The notes: generated by a model from the sequence alone, not told the origin. DNA of 64,000 nucleotides from Devosia sp. FJ2-5-3 (GCF_029201545.1 NZ_CP104007.1:186001-250000); one strand, 5' to 3'; positions 7,935 to 16,645 are shown, numbered from the stretch's first letter. Program-made: numbers and translations.

Positions 7935-8063
7935 CGATTACCTGCGCGCAAGTGTCACCGAGGGCCGAGATTGTGGAGGGCCGTGAATTGGCTCAAAACA
8001 CCGCCATAATAATAGAGATACGAAGTTAGAAAGACTCTTTTGGGTTTTTGAAAGGTAGGCAGA

Positions 8064-9098
8064 GTGACCGAGGTGACCCCCAAGCCCATGCTCGAAACGG
8101 TGCTGGGACGCAAGCAGACCCGCCCCCCTGTGTGGATCATGCGCCAGGCAGGCCGCTATCTTCCCGAGTACCGCGAAGTGCGCCAGAAGGCCGGTGGCTT
8201 TCTCGAGCTGTGCTACACACCCGAGCTGGCAACCGAAGTGACGCTGCAGCCGCTTCGTCGATTCGACCTCGACGCAGCCATTCTGTTCTCGGACATTCTG
8301 GTCATTCCGGATGCGCTGGGACAGAAGGTTCGCTTCGAAGTGGGTGAAGGCCCGCTGCTCGAGCCCCTCGAGGCGAGTGCGGTGGAGCGGCTTGAACCCG
8401 CCAGGGCTGGGGAGCATTTGAAGCCGGTTCTGGAGACCGTGCGTCGGCTGCGTGCGGCGCTGCCCGCAAACAAGACCCTGATCGGCTTCTGTGGCGCTCC
8501 CTGGACGGTGGCGACCTATATGCTGAACGGGCGCGGCTCTCCCGATCAATGGGTTGCCCGTCGCTTTGCCCTCGAGCACCCCGAGGCTTTTGCCCGGCTG
8601 ATGGATATTCTGGTTGAAACCAGCATCGACTATCTGGTCGCCCAATTCGAAGCAGGCGCCGATGTGGTGCAATTGTTTGAAAGCTGGGCGCTCAACCTCG
8701 ACGAGGATGCCTTCGCGACCCAGGTGATCGGCCCCAATAAGCGCATCGTCGATGGCGTGCGGGCCCGTATTCCCAACGCGCCGATCATCGGCTTTCCGCG
8801 TGGTGCCGCCGGCAATCTGGCCCGGTTCGCCAGGGAAACCGGCGTCAACGTGCTCGGGATCGACTATGCAACGCCGCTCGACTTCGTGCGCTCGGCCTTG
8901 CCGCCCGAATTGACCGTGCAGGGCAATCTCGATCCGCTGCGCCTCGTCATCGGTGGCGAGGTCATGGAAAGCCGGGCCCGCGAGATCATCGCCGCGTTCT
9001 CGGATCGCCCGCATATCTTCAATCTCGGGCACGGCATTGTGCCGGAAACCCCGATCGCCCATGTCGAGCGGCTGATCGATCTGGTCAAGAACGGTTAG
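8064..9098 (+). CDS. hemE: Uroporphyrinogen decarboxylase
   Basis: Decarboxylates the four acetate side chains of uroporphyrinogen III to coproporphyrinogen III in haem synthesis. The 344-residue protein has the substrate-binding signature PPVWIMRQAGRYLPEYR near residues 21-37 and the second signature GFCGAPWTVATYML near 142-155. The start is a GTG preceded by AGGTAGG. First gene to the right of the origin and the classic alphaproteobacterial oriC marker. hemJ follows after 10 nt, so the two haem genes form an operon. Confidence 0.97.
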   Translation: MTEVTPKPMLETVLGRKQTRPPVWIMRQAGRYLPEYREVRQKAGGFLELCYTPELATEVTLQPLRRFDLDAAILFSDILVIPDALGQKVRFEVGEGPLLEPLEASAVERLEPARAGEHLKPVLETVRRLRAALPANKTLIGFCGAPWTVATYMLNGRGSPDQWVARRFALEHPEAFARLMDILVETSIDYLVAQFEAGADVVQLFESWALNLDEDAFATQVIGPNKRIVDGVRARIPNAPIIGFPRGAAGNLARFARETGVNVLGIDYATPLDFVRSALPPELTVQGNLDPLRLVIGGEVMESRAREIIAAFSDRPHIFNLGHGIVPETPIAHVERLIDLVKNG

Positions 9099-9108
9099 GA
9101 GCCCGGCC

Positions 9109-9534
9109 ATGTATGAATGGGTCAAGGCGCTGCACGTCATTTCCGTCATCTCCTGGATGGCGGGCATGCTCTATCTGCCGCGATTGTTCGTCTATCACAC
9201 CAAGGCCGAGATCGGCTCGGTGCAGTCTGAAACCTTCAAGGTCATGGAGCGTCGCCTGCTCCGCGCCATCACCACGCCGGCGATGATCGCGACCTGGCTC
9301 TTCGGGCTTGGCCTTGTGCATCTGGGTGGCGCCGACTGGAGCTCGGGCTGGACCTGGGCCAAGGCGCTTTTCGTGATCCTGCTCAGCGGGTGCCACGGCA
9401 TGTTGGCGCGCCACCTCAAGGATTTCGCCAATGACCGGAACACCAAGCCGGAAAAGTACTTCCGCATGCTCAATGAGGTGCCGACCGTCCTGATGATCGG
9501 CATCGTCATCATGGTCATCGTGAAGCCGTTCTGA
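9109..9534 (+). CDS. hemJ: Protoporphyrinogen oxidase HemJ (UPF0093 family)
   Basis: Membrane enzyme that oxidises protoporphyrinogen IX to protoporphyrin IX in bacteria lacking HemG/HemY-type oxidases. At 141 residues it has the HemJ start MYEWVKALHVISVISWMAGM, with the conserved histidine near residue 9, and four hydrophobic helices (about 5-23, 54-72, 82-98, 121-139). The conserved RYL-type block appears as LPRLFVYH near 23-30. It sits 10 nt after hemE, matching its pathway role. A parS site lies directly behind the stop codon. Confidence 0.92.
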   Translation: MYEWVKALHVISVISWMAGMLYLPRLFVYHTKAEIGSVQSETFKVMERRLLRAITTPAMIATWLFGLGLVHLGGADWSSGWTWAKALFVILLSGCHGMLARHLKDFANDRNTKPEKYFRMLNEVPTVLMIGIVIMVIVKPF

Positions 9535-9536
9535 TC

Positions 9537-9552
9537 TGTTTCACGTGAATCT
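9537..9552 (+). other. parS site 1 (14/16)
   Basis: TGTTTCACGTGAATCT, two mismatches to the parS consensus TGTTTCACGTGAAACA, starting 2 nt after the hemJ stop. Its left half is intact. Confidence 0.75.
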
Positions 9553-9556
9553 GCCA

Positions 9557-9596
9557 TTTCCGCCGTCGGTTTCTTTCTTGAAACCGACGGCGGAAA
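9557..9596 (+). promoter_or_regulatory. 17-bp perfect hairpin in the rho leader
   Basis: TTTCCGCCGTCGGTTTC pairs perfectly with GAAACCGACGGCGGAAA around the loop TTTCTT. No U-tract follows, so it is not a standard intrinsic terminator. It lies 5 nt after parS site 1 and 121 nt before rho. It may end or protect the hemE-hemJ message, or be part of rho autoregulation together with the C-rich stretch downstream. Confidence 0.6.
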
Positions 9597-9660
9597 GCGT
9601 TACATGATTTGCATCTCGCATCTCTTCTAGGCGCGGCCATCCCTGTCGCTGCGCGGTGCA

Positions 9661-9700
9661 ATCCCCCCTTTTTCTAGTCCCTTCCTTACCGATTTCCCTC
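9661..9700 (+). promoter_or_regulatory. C-rich, G-poor rut-like stretch before rho
   Basis: These 40 nt contain about 18 C and only 2 G and show no obvious pairing. This is the composition preferred for Rho loading on RNA, and it sits just upstream of the rho start. It fits autoregulation of rho by premature termination in its own leader, which is known in other bacteria. Confidence 0.45.
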
Positions 9701-9717
9701 AAGGGTCCATCGCCTAC

Positions 9718-10983
9718 ATGCAGAATATCAAGCTCAGCGAGCTCAAGGCCAAATCCCCGGCCGAATTGCTGGCGTTCGCCGAAGAACTCGAAGTCGAGAA
9801 CGCTTCGACCATGCGCAAGCAAGAGTTGATGTTTGCCATCCTCAAGGAACTGGCAGCTCAGGACATCAACATTGTTGGTGAGGGTGTGGTCGAAGTTCTG
9901 CCAGATGGCTTTGGCTTCCTGCGCTCTCCCGACGCGAACTACCTTCCAGGGCCGGACGATATCTATGTCAGCCCCAGCCAGATCCGCCGCTTCGGCCTGC
10001 GGACCGGCGATACGGTCGAGGGCGAAATCCGCTCTCCCAAGGAAGGCGAGCGCTACTTCGCGCTGCTCAAAGTCAGCACCATTAACTTTGAAGATCCCGA
10101 AGCGGTTCGCCACAAGGTCAATTTCGACAACCTCACCCCGCTCTATCCCGAAGAGCGGCTGCGGATGGAAATGCCCGATCCGACACTGCGCGATCGTTCT
10201 GCGCGCCTGCTCGATCTGGTGGCTCCGCTCGGCAAGGGCCAGCGCGCCCTGATCGTTGCGCCTCCGCGTACCGGTAAGACCGTATTGTTGCAGAATATTG
10301 CACAATCTATCGCGACCAATCATCCCGAATGCTATCTCATCGTGCTCCTGATCGATGAGCGTCCGGAAGAAGTGACCGACATGCAGCGCTCCGTGCGCGG
10401 CGAAGTCATCTCCTCCACCTTTGACGAACCGGCGAGCCGCCACGTGCAGGTTGCCGAGATGGTCATCGAAAAGGCCAAGCGTCTCGTCGAGCACAAGCGC
10501 GACGTGGTCATCCTCCTCGATTCCATCACCCGTCTCGGCCGCGCCTATAACACCGTCGTTCCAAGCTCCGGCAAGGTACTGACCGGTGGTGTGGACGCCA
10601 ACGCCCTGCAGCGCCCCAAGCGTTTCTTCGGCGCCGCGCGCAATATCGAAGACGGCGGTTCGCTGACCATCATCTCGACCGCGCTGATCGATACCGGCAG
10701 CCGCATGGACGAAGTGATCTTTGAAGAATTCAAGGGCACGGGTAACTCGGAAATCATCCTCGATCGCAAGGTGGCGGACAAGCGCATCTTCCCCGCGCTC
10801 GACATCACCAAGTCAGGCACCCGCAAGGAAGAACTGCTGGTCGAAGCCGACATCCTCAAGAAGATGTATGTGCTGCGCCGCATTCTCAATCCGATGGGCA
10901 CGATCGATGCGATGGAATTCCTGGTCGACAAGGTCCGCCAGACCAAGACCAATTCCGATTTCTTCGACTCGATGAATACCTGA
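9718..10983 (+). CDS. rho: Transcription termination factor Rho
   Basis: Hexameric RNA-dependent ATPase that terminates transcription. The 421-residue protein shows the N-terminal helical Rho_N domain (1-45), the cold-shock-like RNA-binding domain with [22 protein letters not shown] around 64-85, Walker A APPRTGKT near 181-188, and the Walker B and Q/R-loop region [15 protein letters not shown] near 264-278. The ATG at 9718 begins the usual [11 protein letters not shown] 183-nt leader with a hairpin and a rut-like stretch precedes it. mnmE follows after 23 nt. Confidence 0.98.
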   Translation: MQNIKLSELKAKSPAELLAFAEELEVENASTMRKQELMFAILKELAAQDINIVGEGVVEVLPDGFGFLRSPDANYLPGPDDIYVSPSQIRRFGLRTGDTVEGEIRSPKEGERYFALLKVSTINFEDPEAVRHKVNFDNLTPLYPEERLRMEMPDPTLRDRSARLLDLVAPLGKGQRALIVAPPRTGKTVLLQNIAQSIATNHPECYLIVLLIDERPEEVTDMQRSVRGEVISSTFDEPASRHVQVAEMVIEKAKRLVEHKRDVVILLDSITRLGRAYNTVVPSSGKVLTGGVDANALQRPKRFFGAARNIEDGGSLTIISTALIDTGSRMDEVIFEEFKGTGNSEIILDRKVADKRIFPALDITKSGTRKEELLVEADILKKMYVLRRILNPMGTIDAMEFLVDKVRQTKTNSDFFDSMNT

Positions 10984-11006
10984 TTCTGATCAGGTCCGAA
11001 GAGCCA

Positions 11007-12296
11007 ATGCACGGCGATACAATCATGGCGCTGTCGTCGGGAAGTCTTCCCTCCGGCGTCGCAATCATCCGCCTCTCGGGCCCAGAGGTCCGGGAGGCGC
11101 TGTCGTTTCTGGCCGGCACTTTGCCGGAACCGCGTAAAATGGTGCTCCGCCGCATCGGCCAGCAGCGCCAACTCGACCAGGGGCTGGTCGCGTTCTTTCC
11201 CGGACCACAGAGCTTTACCGGCGAGGATTGCGCCGAACTGCATGTCCATGGCTCTCCTGCTGGCGTGAAGGCCATCCTCCGCGCTCTTGGAGAGCAGGGC
11301 CTGCGGCTCGCTGAAGCGGGCGAGTTCACCCGTCGCGCCTTCGAAAACGGCAAGTTGGACCTCGTCGCCGTAGAAGGCCTTGGCGATCTCCTCGGTGCGG
11401 AAACCGAAAAGCAGCGCCAGCAGGCGCTTGCCCGCTATGACGGCCGGCTGACCCAGGACATCGATGCCTGGCGGAACGCGCTCCTTGACCTCCGCGCCGA
11501 GATCGAAGCGCGCCTTGATTTTTCGGATGAAGGCGACGTCGCCGACGACCTCCCGCCGGACTTCCAGATCAAACTCGCAGCGCTCAAGACGGATCTGCAA
11601 GACGCTCTCGGCCGCATCGATAGCGGCCGTATTGTCCGCGAAGGGATCCGCGTCGCCCTGGCCGGCGCTCCAAATGCCGGCAAGTCTAGCCTTATCAATG
11701 CCCTGTCGCGCTCCGATGTGGCCATTGTTTCCGACGAAGCCGGCACGACCCGCGATGTGCGCGAAGTGCCGCTTGATATTGGCGGACAGCTCTTTGTCCT
11801 CCTCGATCTGGCCGGTCTGCGGGAGACAGAGAGCCGCGCAGAGGCCGAGGGCATCCGCCGCGCTGAACGCGAAATAGCGGATGCGGACATTGTGCTTTGG
11901 CTCGAAGCTCCGGATGCCGACCCCGTCGAACGCCCCCTGATCAATGGGCAGATCCTTGTCGTCGGGACCAAGACTGACCTCCTGCCATCCGCATCTGCCG
12001 ATATCAAACTTTCGGCACAGACAGGGCAGGGGCTGGACAGTCTGGTTGACCGTCTGCGTATTATCGGCGAAAAGCTGGCCGGCGGGGAACCCGCACTTGT
12101 CAGCCATGAACGTGACCGAATTGCCCTGCAAGACGCGATCAGCGCCGTCCTCCAGGCGGAACATCAGCTGCACAATTGGGAGCTTGCGGCTGAGTCGCTG
12201 CGCCAGGCTTCGGCAAGTCTTGAACGACTGATTGGCCGGCTGGATGCCGAAAAGGTGCTTGATCGGCTGTTCGCCAGTTTCTGTATTGGAAAATGA
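11007..12296 (+). CDS. mnmE: tRNA uridine-5-carboxymethylaminomethyl GTPase MnmE
   Basis: GTPase that with MnmG makes the cmnm5 modification at the wobble uridine of certain tRNAs. The 429-residue protein has the N-terminal tetrahydrofolate-binding domain with ALSSGSLPSGVAIIRLSG (8-25), a central helical domain interrupted by a Ras-like G domain (G1 GAPNAGKS near 219-226, G3 DLAG, G4 GTKTD), and the C-terminal catalytic FCIGK motif at the very end. The TGA stop is itself the first three bases of a parS site. Partner gene mnmG starts 69 nt downstream. Confidence 0.97.
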   Translation: MHGDTIMALSSGSLPSGVAIIRLSGPEVREALSFLAGTLPEPRKMVLRRIGQQRQLDQGLVAFFPGPQSFTGEDCAELHVHGSPAGVKAILRALGEQGLRLAEAGEFTRRAFENGKLDLVAVEGLGDLLGAETEKQRQQALARYDGRLTQDIDAWRNALLDLRAEIEARLDFSDEGDVADDLPPDFQIKLAALKTDLQDALGRIDSGRIVREGIRVALAGAPNAGKSSLINALSRSDVAIVSDEAGTTRDVREVPLDIGGQLFVLLDLAGLRETESRAEAEGIRRAEREIADADIVLWLEAPDADPVERPLINGQILVVGTKTDLLPSASADIKLSAQTGQGLDSLVDRLRIIGEKLAGGEPALVSHERDRIALQDAISAVLQAEHQLHNWELAAESLRQASASLERLIGRLDAEKVLDRLFASFCIGK

Positions 12297-12309
12297 TTCA
12301 CGTGAAACA
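12294..12309 (+). other. parS site 2 (15/16), overlapping the mnmE stop
   Basis: TGATTCACGTGAAACA, one mismatch to the consensus. Its first three bases are the mnmE stop codon TGA. Confidence 0.85.
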
Positions 12310-12328
12310 CTGATCCGCCGAAGAGGAT

Positions 12329-12344
12329 GGATTCACGTGAAACA
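12329..12344 (+). other. parS site 3 (14/16)
   Basis: GGATTCACGTGAAACA, two mismatches, 35 bp from site 2 start to start (between three and three and a half helical turns) in the mnmE-mnmG gap. Confidence 0.8.
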
Positions 12345-12365
12345 TCGAATTGAAAAGACACACAG

Positions 12366-14228
12366 ATGACCGATTATGCAGTCATTGTCGTTGGCGGCGG
12401 ACATGCCGGTTGTGAAGCCGCAGCGGCGTCGGCCCGGCTTGGGGTTCCGACGGCGCTGATCACCCACAAATTTTCAACCATTGGCGAGATGAGCTGCAAC
12501 CCGGCCATTGGCGGCCTGGGCAAGGGGCATCTTGTCCGCGAGATCGATGCACTCGATGGCCTGATGGGACGTGTCGCCGACCAGGCCGGCATCCAGTTCC
12601 GCGTGCTCAATCGGCGCAAGGGCCCGGCGGTGCGCGGCCCTCGCGCCCAGGCTGATCGCAAGCTCTATCGCGCTGCAATGCAGGCTGCGATTTCGACACA
12701 GCCAAATCTCGATGTCATCGAGGGGGAAGTCGACGACCTCGAAGTGAACAATGGTCACATCACCGGCGTGGTCCTCCTCGATGGCCGTCGCTACTCAACC
12801 ACCGCCGTGGTTCTGACCACCGGGACCTTCTTGCGCGGCCTGATCCACAGCGGCGATCACAGCTATCCGGCAGGGCGGATCGGCGAGAAGCCGGTGCTCG
12901 GTTTGTCCAAGCGCCTGGAGAATCTTGGCCTCACTCTGGGCCGTCTGAAAACCGGGACACCTGCGCGGCTCGATCGCGACAGCATTGATTATTCCGTGCT
13001 CGAAGAGCAGCCAGGCGATACGCCCCCCGAGCCGTTCTCCATGCTGACCGAGGCCATCACGACCTCGCAAGTGTCGTGCCACATCACGCGCACCACGGCT
13101 GGAACCCACGCCATCATTGCCGCGAATGTCCATCGATCGGCGATGTACTCCGGGCGCATTCAGTCACGCGGTCCGCGCTACTGCCCGTCCATCGAAGACA
13201 AGATCATTCGCTTTGCCGATCGCGACAGTCATCAGATTTTTCTGGAGCCTGAGGGGCTGAACGACCAGACGGTTTATCCCAATGGCGTGTCGACCTCGCT
13301 GCCGGCAGAGGTGCAGGACGAGTTCCTGCGCTCCATGCCTGGGCTCGAAAATGTTCGCATCATCCAGCATGGCTATGCCATCGAATATGATTATGTCGAT
13401 CCGCGCGAACTACGCCCGACGCTGGAAATGAAAAAGCTCCCGGGCCTCTACCTTGCCGGCCAGATCAATGGCACAACCGGGTATGAGGAGGCTGGCGCGC
13501 AAGGCTTGTTAGCGGGCGCCAACGCAGCGCTGGCGGGGCAGGGCGCAGCGCCGATGATCCTCTCCCGGACCGAAAGCTATCTCGGCGTGATGGTGGATGA
13601 TCTCGTTACCCGTGGCGTGAGCGAGCCCTATCGCATGTTCACCTCCCGCGCAGAGTTCCGTCTTCACTTGCGAGCAGACAATGCCGACCAGCGTCTGACG
13701 CCACTCGGCATCGAGCACGGCCTTGTCGGTGAGGAGCGGCACGCCCATTTTGCCGCGAAGCACTCGCGCCTCGAAGCCGGCCGCCAAATTTTGCACGAAG
13801 CGGTTGCGTCTCCCAGCGAAGCGCGCAAGGCTGGCATCATGGTCAATGAAGACGGCAAGCGGCGGACAGCCTTCGATCTCCTGTCCTATCCAGATATGAA
13901 CATGGATGTGCTGACCAAGCTGTGGCCGCAGCTTGAAAAAATCGACACCGACATAGCTGACCAGCTTTCGATTGATGCCCAATACGCCGTCTATCTCGAT
14001 CGCCAGAAGGCCGATATTGAAAGCATGCGTCGGGACGAACAGAGGCGGATTCCAGATGACATCGACTATGATGTCATCAATGGGCTCTCCAATGAGATGC
14101 GCCAGAAATTGACGCAGTTCAGGCCGCAAACCATTGCCCAGGCCCAGGCGCTAGATGGGATGACGCCGGCTGCGTTGACACTGCTTCTGGCTGTCATCAA
14201 GCGCGGCGATCTGCGCAGGGCGAGTTAA
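12366..14228 (+). CDS. mnmG: tRNA uridine-5-carboxymethylaminomethyl enzyme MnmG
   Basis: FAD-dependent partner of MnmE in wobble-uridine modification (formerly GidA). The 620-residue protein opens with the dinucleotide-binding fold [14 protein letters not shown] (GGGHAG at 10-15), has the catalytic cysteine region [10 protein letters not shown] near 274-283, the second FAD block [21 protein letters not shown] near 360-380, and a C-terminal helical domain that contacts MnmE. Full length for the family. The stop and the rsmG start share one base (TAATG). Confidence 0.97.
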   Translation: MTDYAVIVVGGGHAGCEAAAASARLGVPTALITHKFSTIGEMSCNPAIGGLGKGHLVREIDALDGLMGRVADQAGIQFRVLNRRKGPAVRGPRAQADRKLYRAAMQAAISTQPNLDVIEGEVDDLEVNNGHITGVVLLDGRRYSTTAVVLTTGTFLRGLIHSGDHSYPAGRIGEKPVLGLSKRLENLGLTLGRLKTGTPARLDRDSIDYSVLEEQPGDTPPEPFSMLTEAITTSQVSCHITRTTAGTHAIIAANVHRSAMYSGRIQSRGPRYCPSIEDKIIRFADRDSHQIFLEPEGLNDQTVYPNGVSTSLPAEVQDEFLRSMPGLENVRIIQHGYAIEYDYVDPRELRPTLEMKKLPGLYLAGQINGTTGYEEAGAQGLLAGANAALAGQGAAPMILSRTESYLGVMVDDLVTRGVSEPYRMFTSRAEFRLHLRADNADQRLTPLGIEHGLVGEERHAHFAAKHSRLEAGRQILHEAVASPSEARKAGIMVNEDGKRRTAFDLLSYPDMNMDVLTKLWPQLEKIDTDIADQLSIDAQYAVYLDRQKADIESMRRDEQRRIPDDIDYDVINGLSNEMRQKLTQFRPQTIAQAQALDGMTPAALTLLLAVIKRGDLRRAS

Positions 14229-14869
14229 TGTCCAATATCGATTTGATTGCGCCTTACGCTGCATATTTCGCGCGTCCGGCGGCCGATGTGGCGCGAGATC
14301 TGGAATCCTATGCCAATCTATTGCGGAAGTGGCAGGCCGTACAGAATCTTGTTTCACGTGAAACACTGGGTCAGGTCTGGGAGCGTCACTTCGTTGACAG
14401 CCTCCAGGCTCTAAAACTTGTGCGTGGAGAAGATCGCAATTTCCTGGATTTCGGCAGTGGCGGCGGCTTCCCTGCCTTGCCAATGGCTATAGCCTGCAAG
14501 GGGAGCGATCGGAGGTTCGTCTTGATTGAGCCGACGGCTCGCAAGGTGAGCTTCCTGAGGACGGTGTCGCGCGAACTTGGGCTTAATGTTGAGGTTATCG
14601 GCCGGCGCAGCGACCAGATTGATTCACGTGAAACACAAGTTCCCGACGTGATTACCTCACGTGCCTTGGCGGCCCTACCGCAATTGTGCAGCTGGATGGC
14701 CCCCTTTTTTGGTGCCAGTAGCCGTGCTGTGCTCCACAAGGGGCGGGAACATGTTGAAGAGTTGCGCGAAACAAGTGTGCTGTGGAACTACGACGTGTTA
14801 ATAGACAAGAGCGATACCGATCCCGGTGGCGTGATCCTGACACTGCAGAATTTGTCTGCAAAATCATAG
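14228..14869 (+). CDS. rsmG: 16S rRNA (guanine527-N7)-methyltransferase RsmG
   Basis: Methylates G527 of 16S rRNA with SAM. The 213-residue protein has the N-terminal helix with LLRKWQAVQNLVSRETLGQ, the SAM-binding strand FLDFGSGGGFPALPMA near 77-92 and the FLRTVSRELGL segment. The gene carries two parS sites inside its coding sequence, both read in the same frame so that each encodes the tetrapeptide SRET (near residues 43-46 and 133-136). Coupled to mnmG through a TAATG overlap; parA follows after 68 nt. Confidence 0.95.
   Translation: MSNIDLIAPYAAYFARPAADVARDLESYANLLRKWQAVQNLVSRETLGQVWERHFVDSLQALKLVRGEDRNFLDFGSGGGFPALPMAIACKGSDRRFVLIEPTARKVSFLRTVSRELGLNVEVIGRRSDQIDSRETQVPDVITSRALAALPQLCSWMAPFFGASSRAVLHKGREHVEELRETSVLWNYDVLIDKSDTDPGGVILTLQNLSAKS
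14350..14365 (+). other. parS site 4 (16/16, perfect) inside rsmG
   Basis: TGTTTCACGTGAAACA, an exact match to the ParB binding consensus, inside the rsmG reading frame where it encodes VSRET. Confidence 0.95.
14620..14635 (+). other. parS site 5 (15/16) inside rsmG
   Basis: TGATTCACGTGAAACA, one mismatch, identical to site 2; in rsmG it encodes DSRET, in the same reading frame as site 4 and 270 bp from it. Confidence 0.88.
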
Positions 14870-14937
14870 CGTTAGGTTCATTTCCTCTTAGGTCGTGATT
14901 CCCTGTCGTACTCTGGCGACAATAGCGGAGGCCTGCT

Positions 14938-15738
14938 TTGGCACCTCGTATTCTGACTCTGGCCAATCAAAAAGGCGGCGTGGGCAAAACGACGACGGCG
15001 ATCAACCTCGCTACGGCTCTTGCAGCCATTGGCGAACGTGTGTTGATCGTGGACCTCGATCCGCAAGGCAATGCTTCTACCGGCCTGGGTATTTCGCGTA
15101 CCGACCGCGAAATTTCGGCTTATGATGTGCTCGTGGGGGAGGCCAGCGTCGCCGAAGCCGCGATCATGACCAGCGTGCCCAATGTCGCCATTGTCCCGTC
15201 AACCATGGATTTGCTCGGGGTTGAGCTGACGATTGCCGGTCATGGCGATCGTGCCTTCAAATTGCGTGACGCCTTCAAGCAGATCAGTGAGTTACAGATC
15301 AATGAGAAGGCGGTGAGCTATATCCTCATTGACTGTCCGCCGTCGCTCAATCTCTTGACGATCAACTCTCTCGTGGCCGCCGACGCAGTACTCGTCCCGC
15401 TGCAGTGCGAGTTCTTTGCGCTCGAGGGTCTCAGCCAATTGCTTCAAACGATTGAACAGATCCGCTCGACCCTCAATCCACGCCTCTCTATCCAGGGCGT
15501 GGTGATGACCATGTTCGACAAGCGCAACAATCTTTCGGAACAGGTTCTGAATGACGTACGCAGCGAAATGGGCGATCTTGTCTACGACACCGTCATTCCT
15601 AGGAATGTTCGGCTGAGCGAGGCCCCCTCTTACGGGAAGCCTGCACTGCTGTATGATCTGAAATGTGCGGGTAGCCAGGCCTATCTGCGTCTAGCCACTG
15701 AAGTCATCCGCCGCGAGCGGCGCTTAAACGCAGCGTAG
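14938..15738 (+). CDS. parA: Chromosome partitioning ATPase ParA
   Basis: Deviant Walker A ATPase that binds DNA non-specifically and moves ParB-parS complexes after replication. The 266-residue protein has KGGVGKTT at 12-19, the switch/Walker A' region LIVDLDPQGNASTGLG near 38-53 and Walker B YILIDCPPSLNLLT near 124-137. It lacks the N-terminal HTH of plasmid type Ia ParA, as expected for a chromosomal Soj-type protein. The start is a TTG with GGAGG 7 nt upstream. parB follows after 10 nt, and the genes sit among parS sites about 7 kb from the origin. Confidence 0.96.
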   Translation: MAPRILTLANQKGGVGKTTTAINLATALAAIGERVLIVDLDPQGNASTGLGISRTDREISAYDVLVGEASVAEAAIMTSVPNVAIVPSTMDLLGVELTIAGHGDRAFKLRDAFKQISELQINEKAVSYILIDCPPSLNLLTINSLVAADAVLVPLQCEFFALEGLSQLLQTIEQIRSTLNPRLSIQGVVMTMFDKRNNLSEQVLNDVRSEMGDLVYDTVIPRNVRLSEAPSYGKPALLYDLKCAGSQAYLRLATEVIRRERRLNAA

Positions 15739-15748
15739 GAGCCCCCAG

Positions 15749-16621
15749 ATGAACGACAAGCCGACACGTTTGGGCCGTGGTCTCGCCGCGCTGATCGGAG
15801 ACATGGCCACCCTCGAGGGTGCGCGCGTCACCGAATCGGGATCCGGCAGCAAGAAGCTACCCGTCGAATTCATTATCGCCAACCGCGCCAATCCGCGGCG
15901 AACCTTTGACCCCGAGCAGCTCGAAGAGCTGGCGAACTCCATTCGGGAAAAAGGGGTGATGTCTCCCCTACTGGTGCGACCCACCGATGACCCGAATATT
16001 TTCGAATTGATCGCCGGCGAACGCCGCTGGCGGGCCTCGCAAATGGCCGGGCTGCACGATGTGCCGGTGATCGTCCGTGAGGTCGATGACAAGGAAGCGC
16101 TTGAGCTCGCCATTATCGAGAACGTCCAGCGCGCCGATCTCAATGCACTCGAAGAAGCCATGGGCTATGGGCAGCTGATCGAGCAGTTCGACTATACCCA
16201 GCAGGATCTCGCCCAGGTGATCGGCAAGAGCCGGTCGCATGTGGCCAACACTTTGCGCCTGCTAAAGCTCCCGGAGGATGTCCGGAGCATGGTGGCAAGC
16301 GGCACTTTGTCCGCGGGACACGCCCGGACGCTGATTACAACGGAAGACCCTGGCCATTTGGCTCGCCAGATCATCGACCGTGGACTATCGGTTCGCGAGG
16401 CGGAGGCGCTGAGCCAGCAGCGCGAACCCGTTCGCCCCAAGCCGCGGGAAGAGACTTCTCGGGACGCTGACACAGTGGCGCTTGAGCGCCGCCTGTCGGA
16501 TGCGCTAGGGCTATCGGTCTCCCTCAACCACTCCGAAAAGGGTGGCAAGGTGGAAATCCGCTACAAGACGCTCGAACAGCTGGACAACATTTGTGGAAAG
16601 CTCACCGGCCAAGTTCACTAA
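15749..16621 (+). CDS. parB: Chromosome partitioning protein ParB
   Basis: CTP-dependent DNA clamp that loads at parS and spreads. The 290-residue protein has the ParB/Srx CTPase domain with NPRRTFD near 47-53, the box GERRWRA near 90-96 and ENVQRADLNALEEA near 126-139, then the HTH that reads parS (LAQVIGKSRSHVANTLRLLKLP, about 152-173), and a C-terminal dimerisation domain ending LTGQVH. It starts LGRGLAALIGD near 7-17, the ParA-stimulating motif. A parS site lies immediately behind the gene. Confidence 0.97.
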   Translation: MNDKPTRLGRGLAALIGDMATLEGARVTESGSGSKKLPVEFIIANRANPRRTFDPEQLEELANSIREKGVMSPLLVRPTDDPNIFELIAGERRWRASQMAGLHDVPVIVREVDDKEALELAIIENVQRADLNALEEAMGYGQLIEQFDYTQQDLAQVIGKSRSHVANTLRLLKLPEDVRSMVASGTLSAGHARTLITTEDPGHLARQIIDRGLSVREAEALSQQREPVRPKPREETSRDADTVALERRLSDALGLSVSLNHSEKGGKVEIRYKTLEQLDNICGKLTGQVH

Positions 16622-16625
16622 CCAG

Positions 16626-16641
16626 CGTTTCACGTGAAACG
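16626..16641 (+). other. parS site 6 (14/16, fully palindromic) behind parB
   Basis: CGTTTCACGTGAAACG, which differs from the consensus only in the two outermost bases and is a perfect palindrome. It fills most of the 24-bp gap between the converging parB and holA stops. Confidence 0.85.
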
Positions 16642-16645
16642 TTGG

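Larger units (their letters stand above)
7626..8063. other. Putative chromosomal replication origin oriC
   Basis: A 438-bp gene-free stretch between divergent maf and hemE. In Caulobacter, Rickettsia and rhizobia the chromosomal origin lies next to hemE. Seen here: two exact CtrA boxes (7863-7877, 7920-7934), a perfect IHF consensus (7808-7820), four GANTC sites (7679, 7771, 7845, 8033), DnaA-box-like sites TTTTCCACA (7635-7643, one mismatch to TTATCCACA), CAGTCCACA (7728-7736) and TTATCAACT (7807-7815), two TCCCCA-type W-boxes (7650-7655; minus strand 7778-7783), and AT-rich patches near 7815-7890 and 8005-8045. Genes on both sides point away, and parA/parB/parS are close. No perfect DnaA 9-mer is present, so exact limits are inferred. 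Confidence 0.8.
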
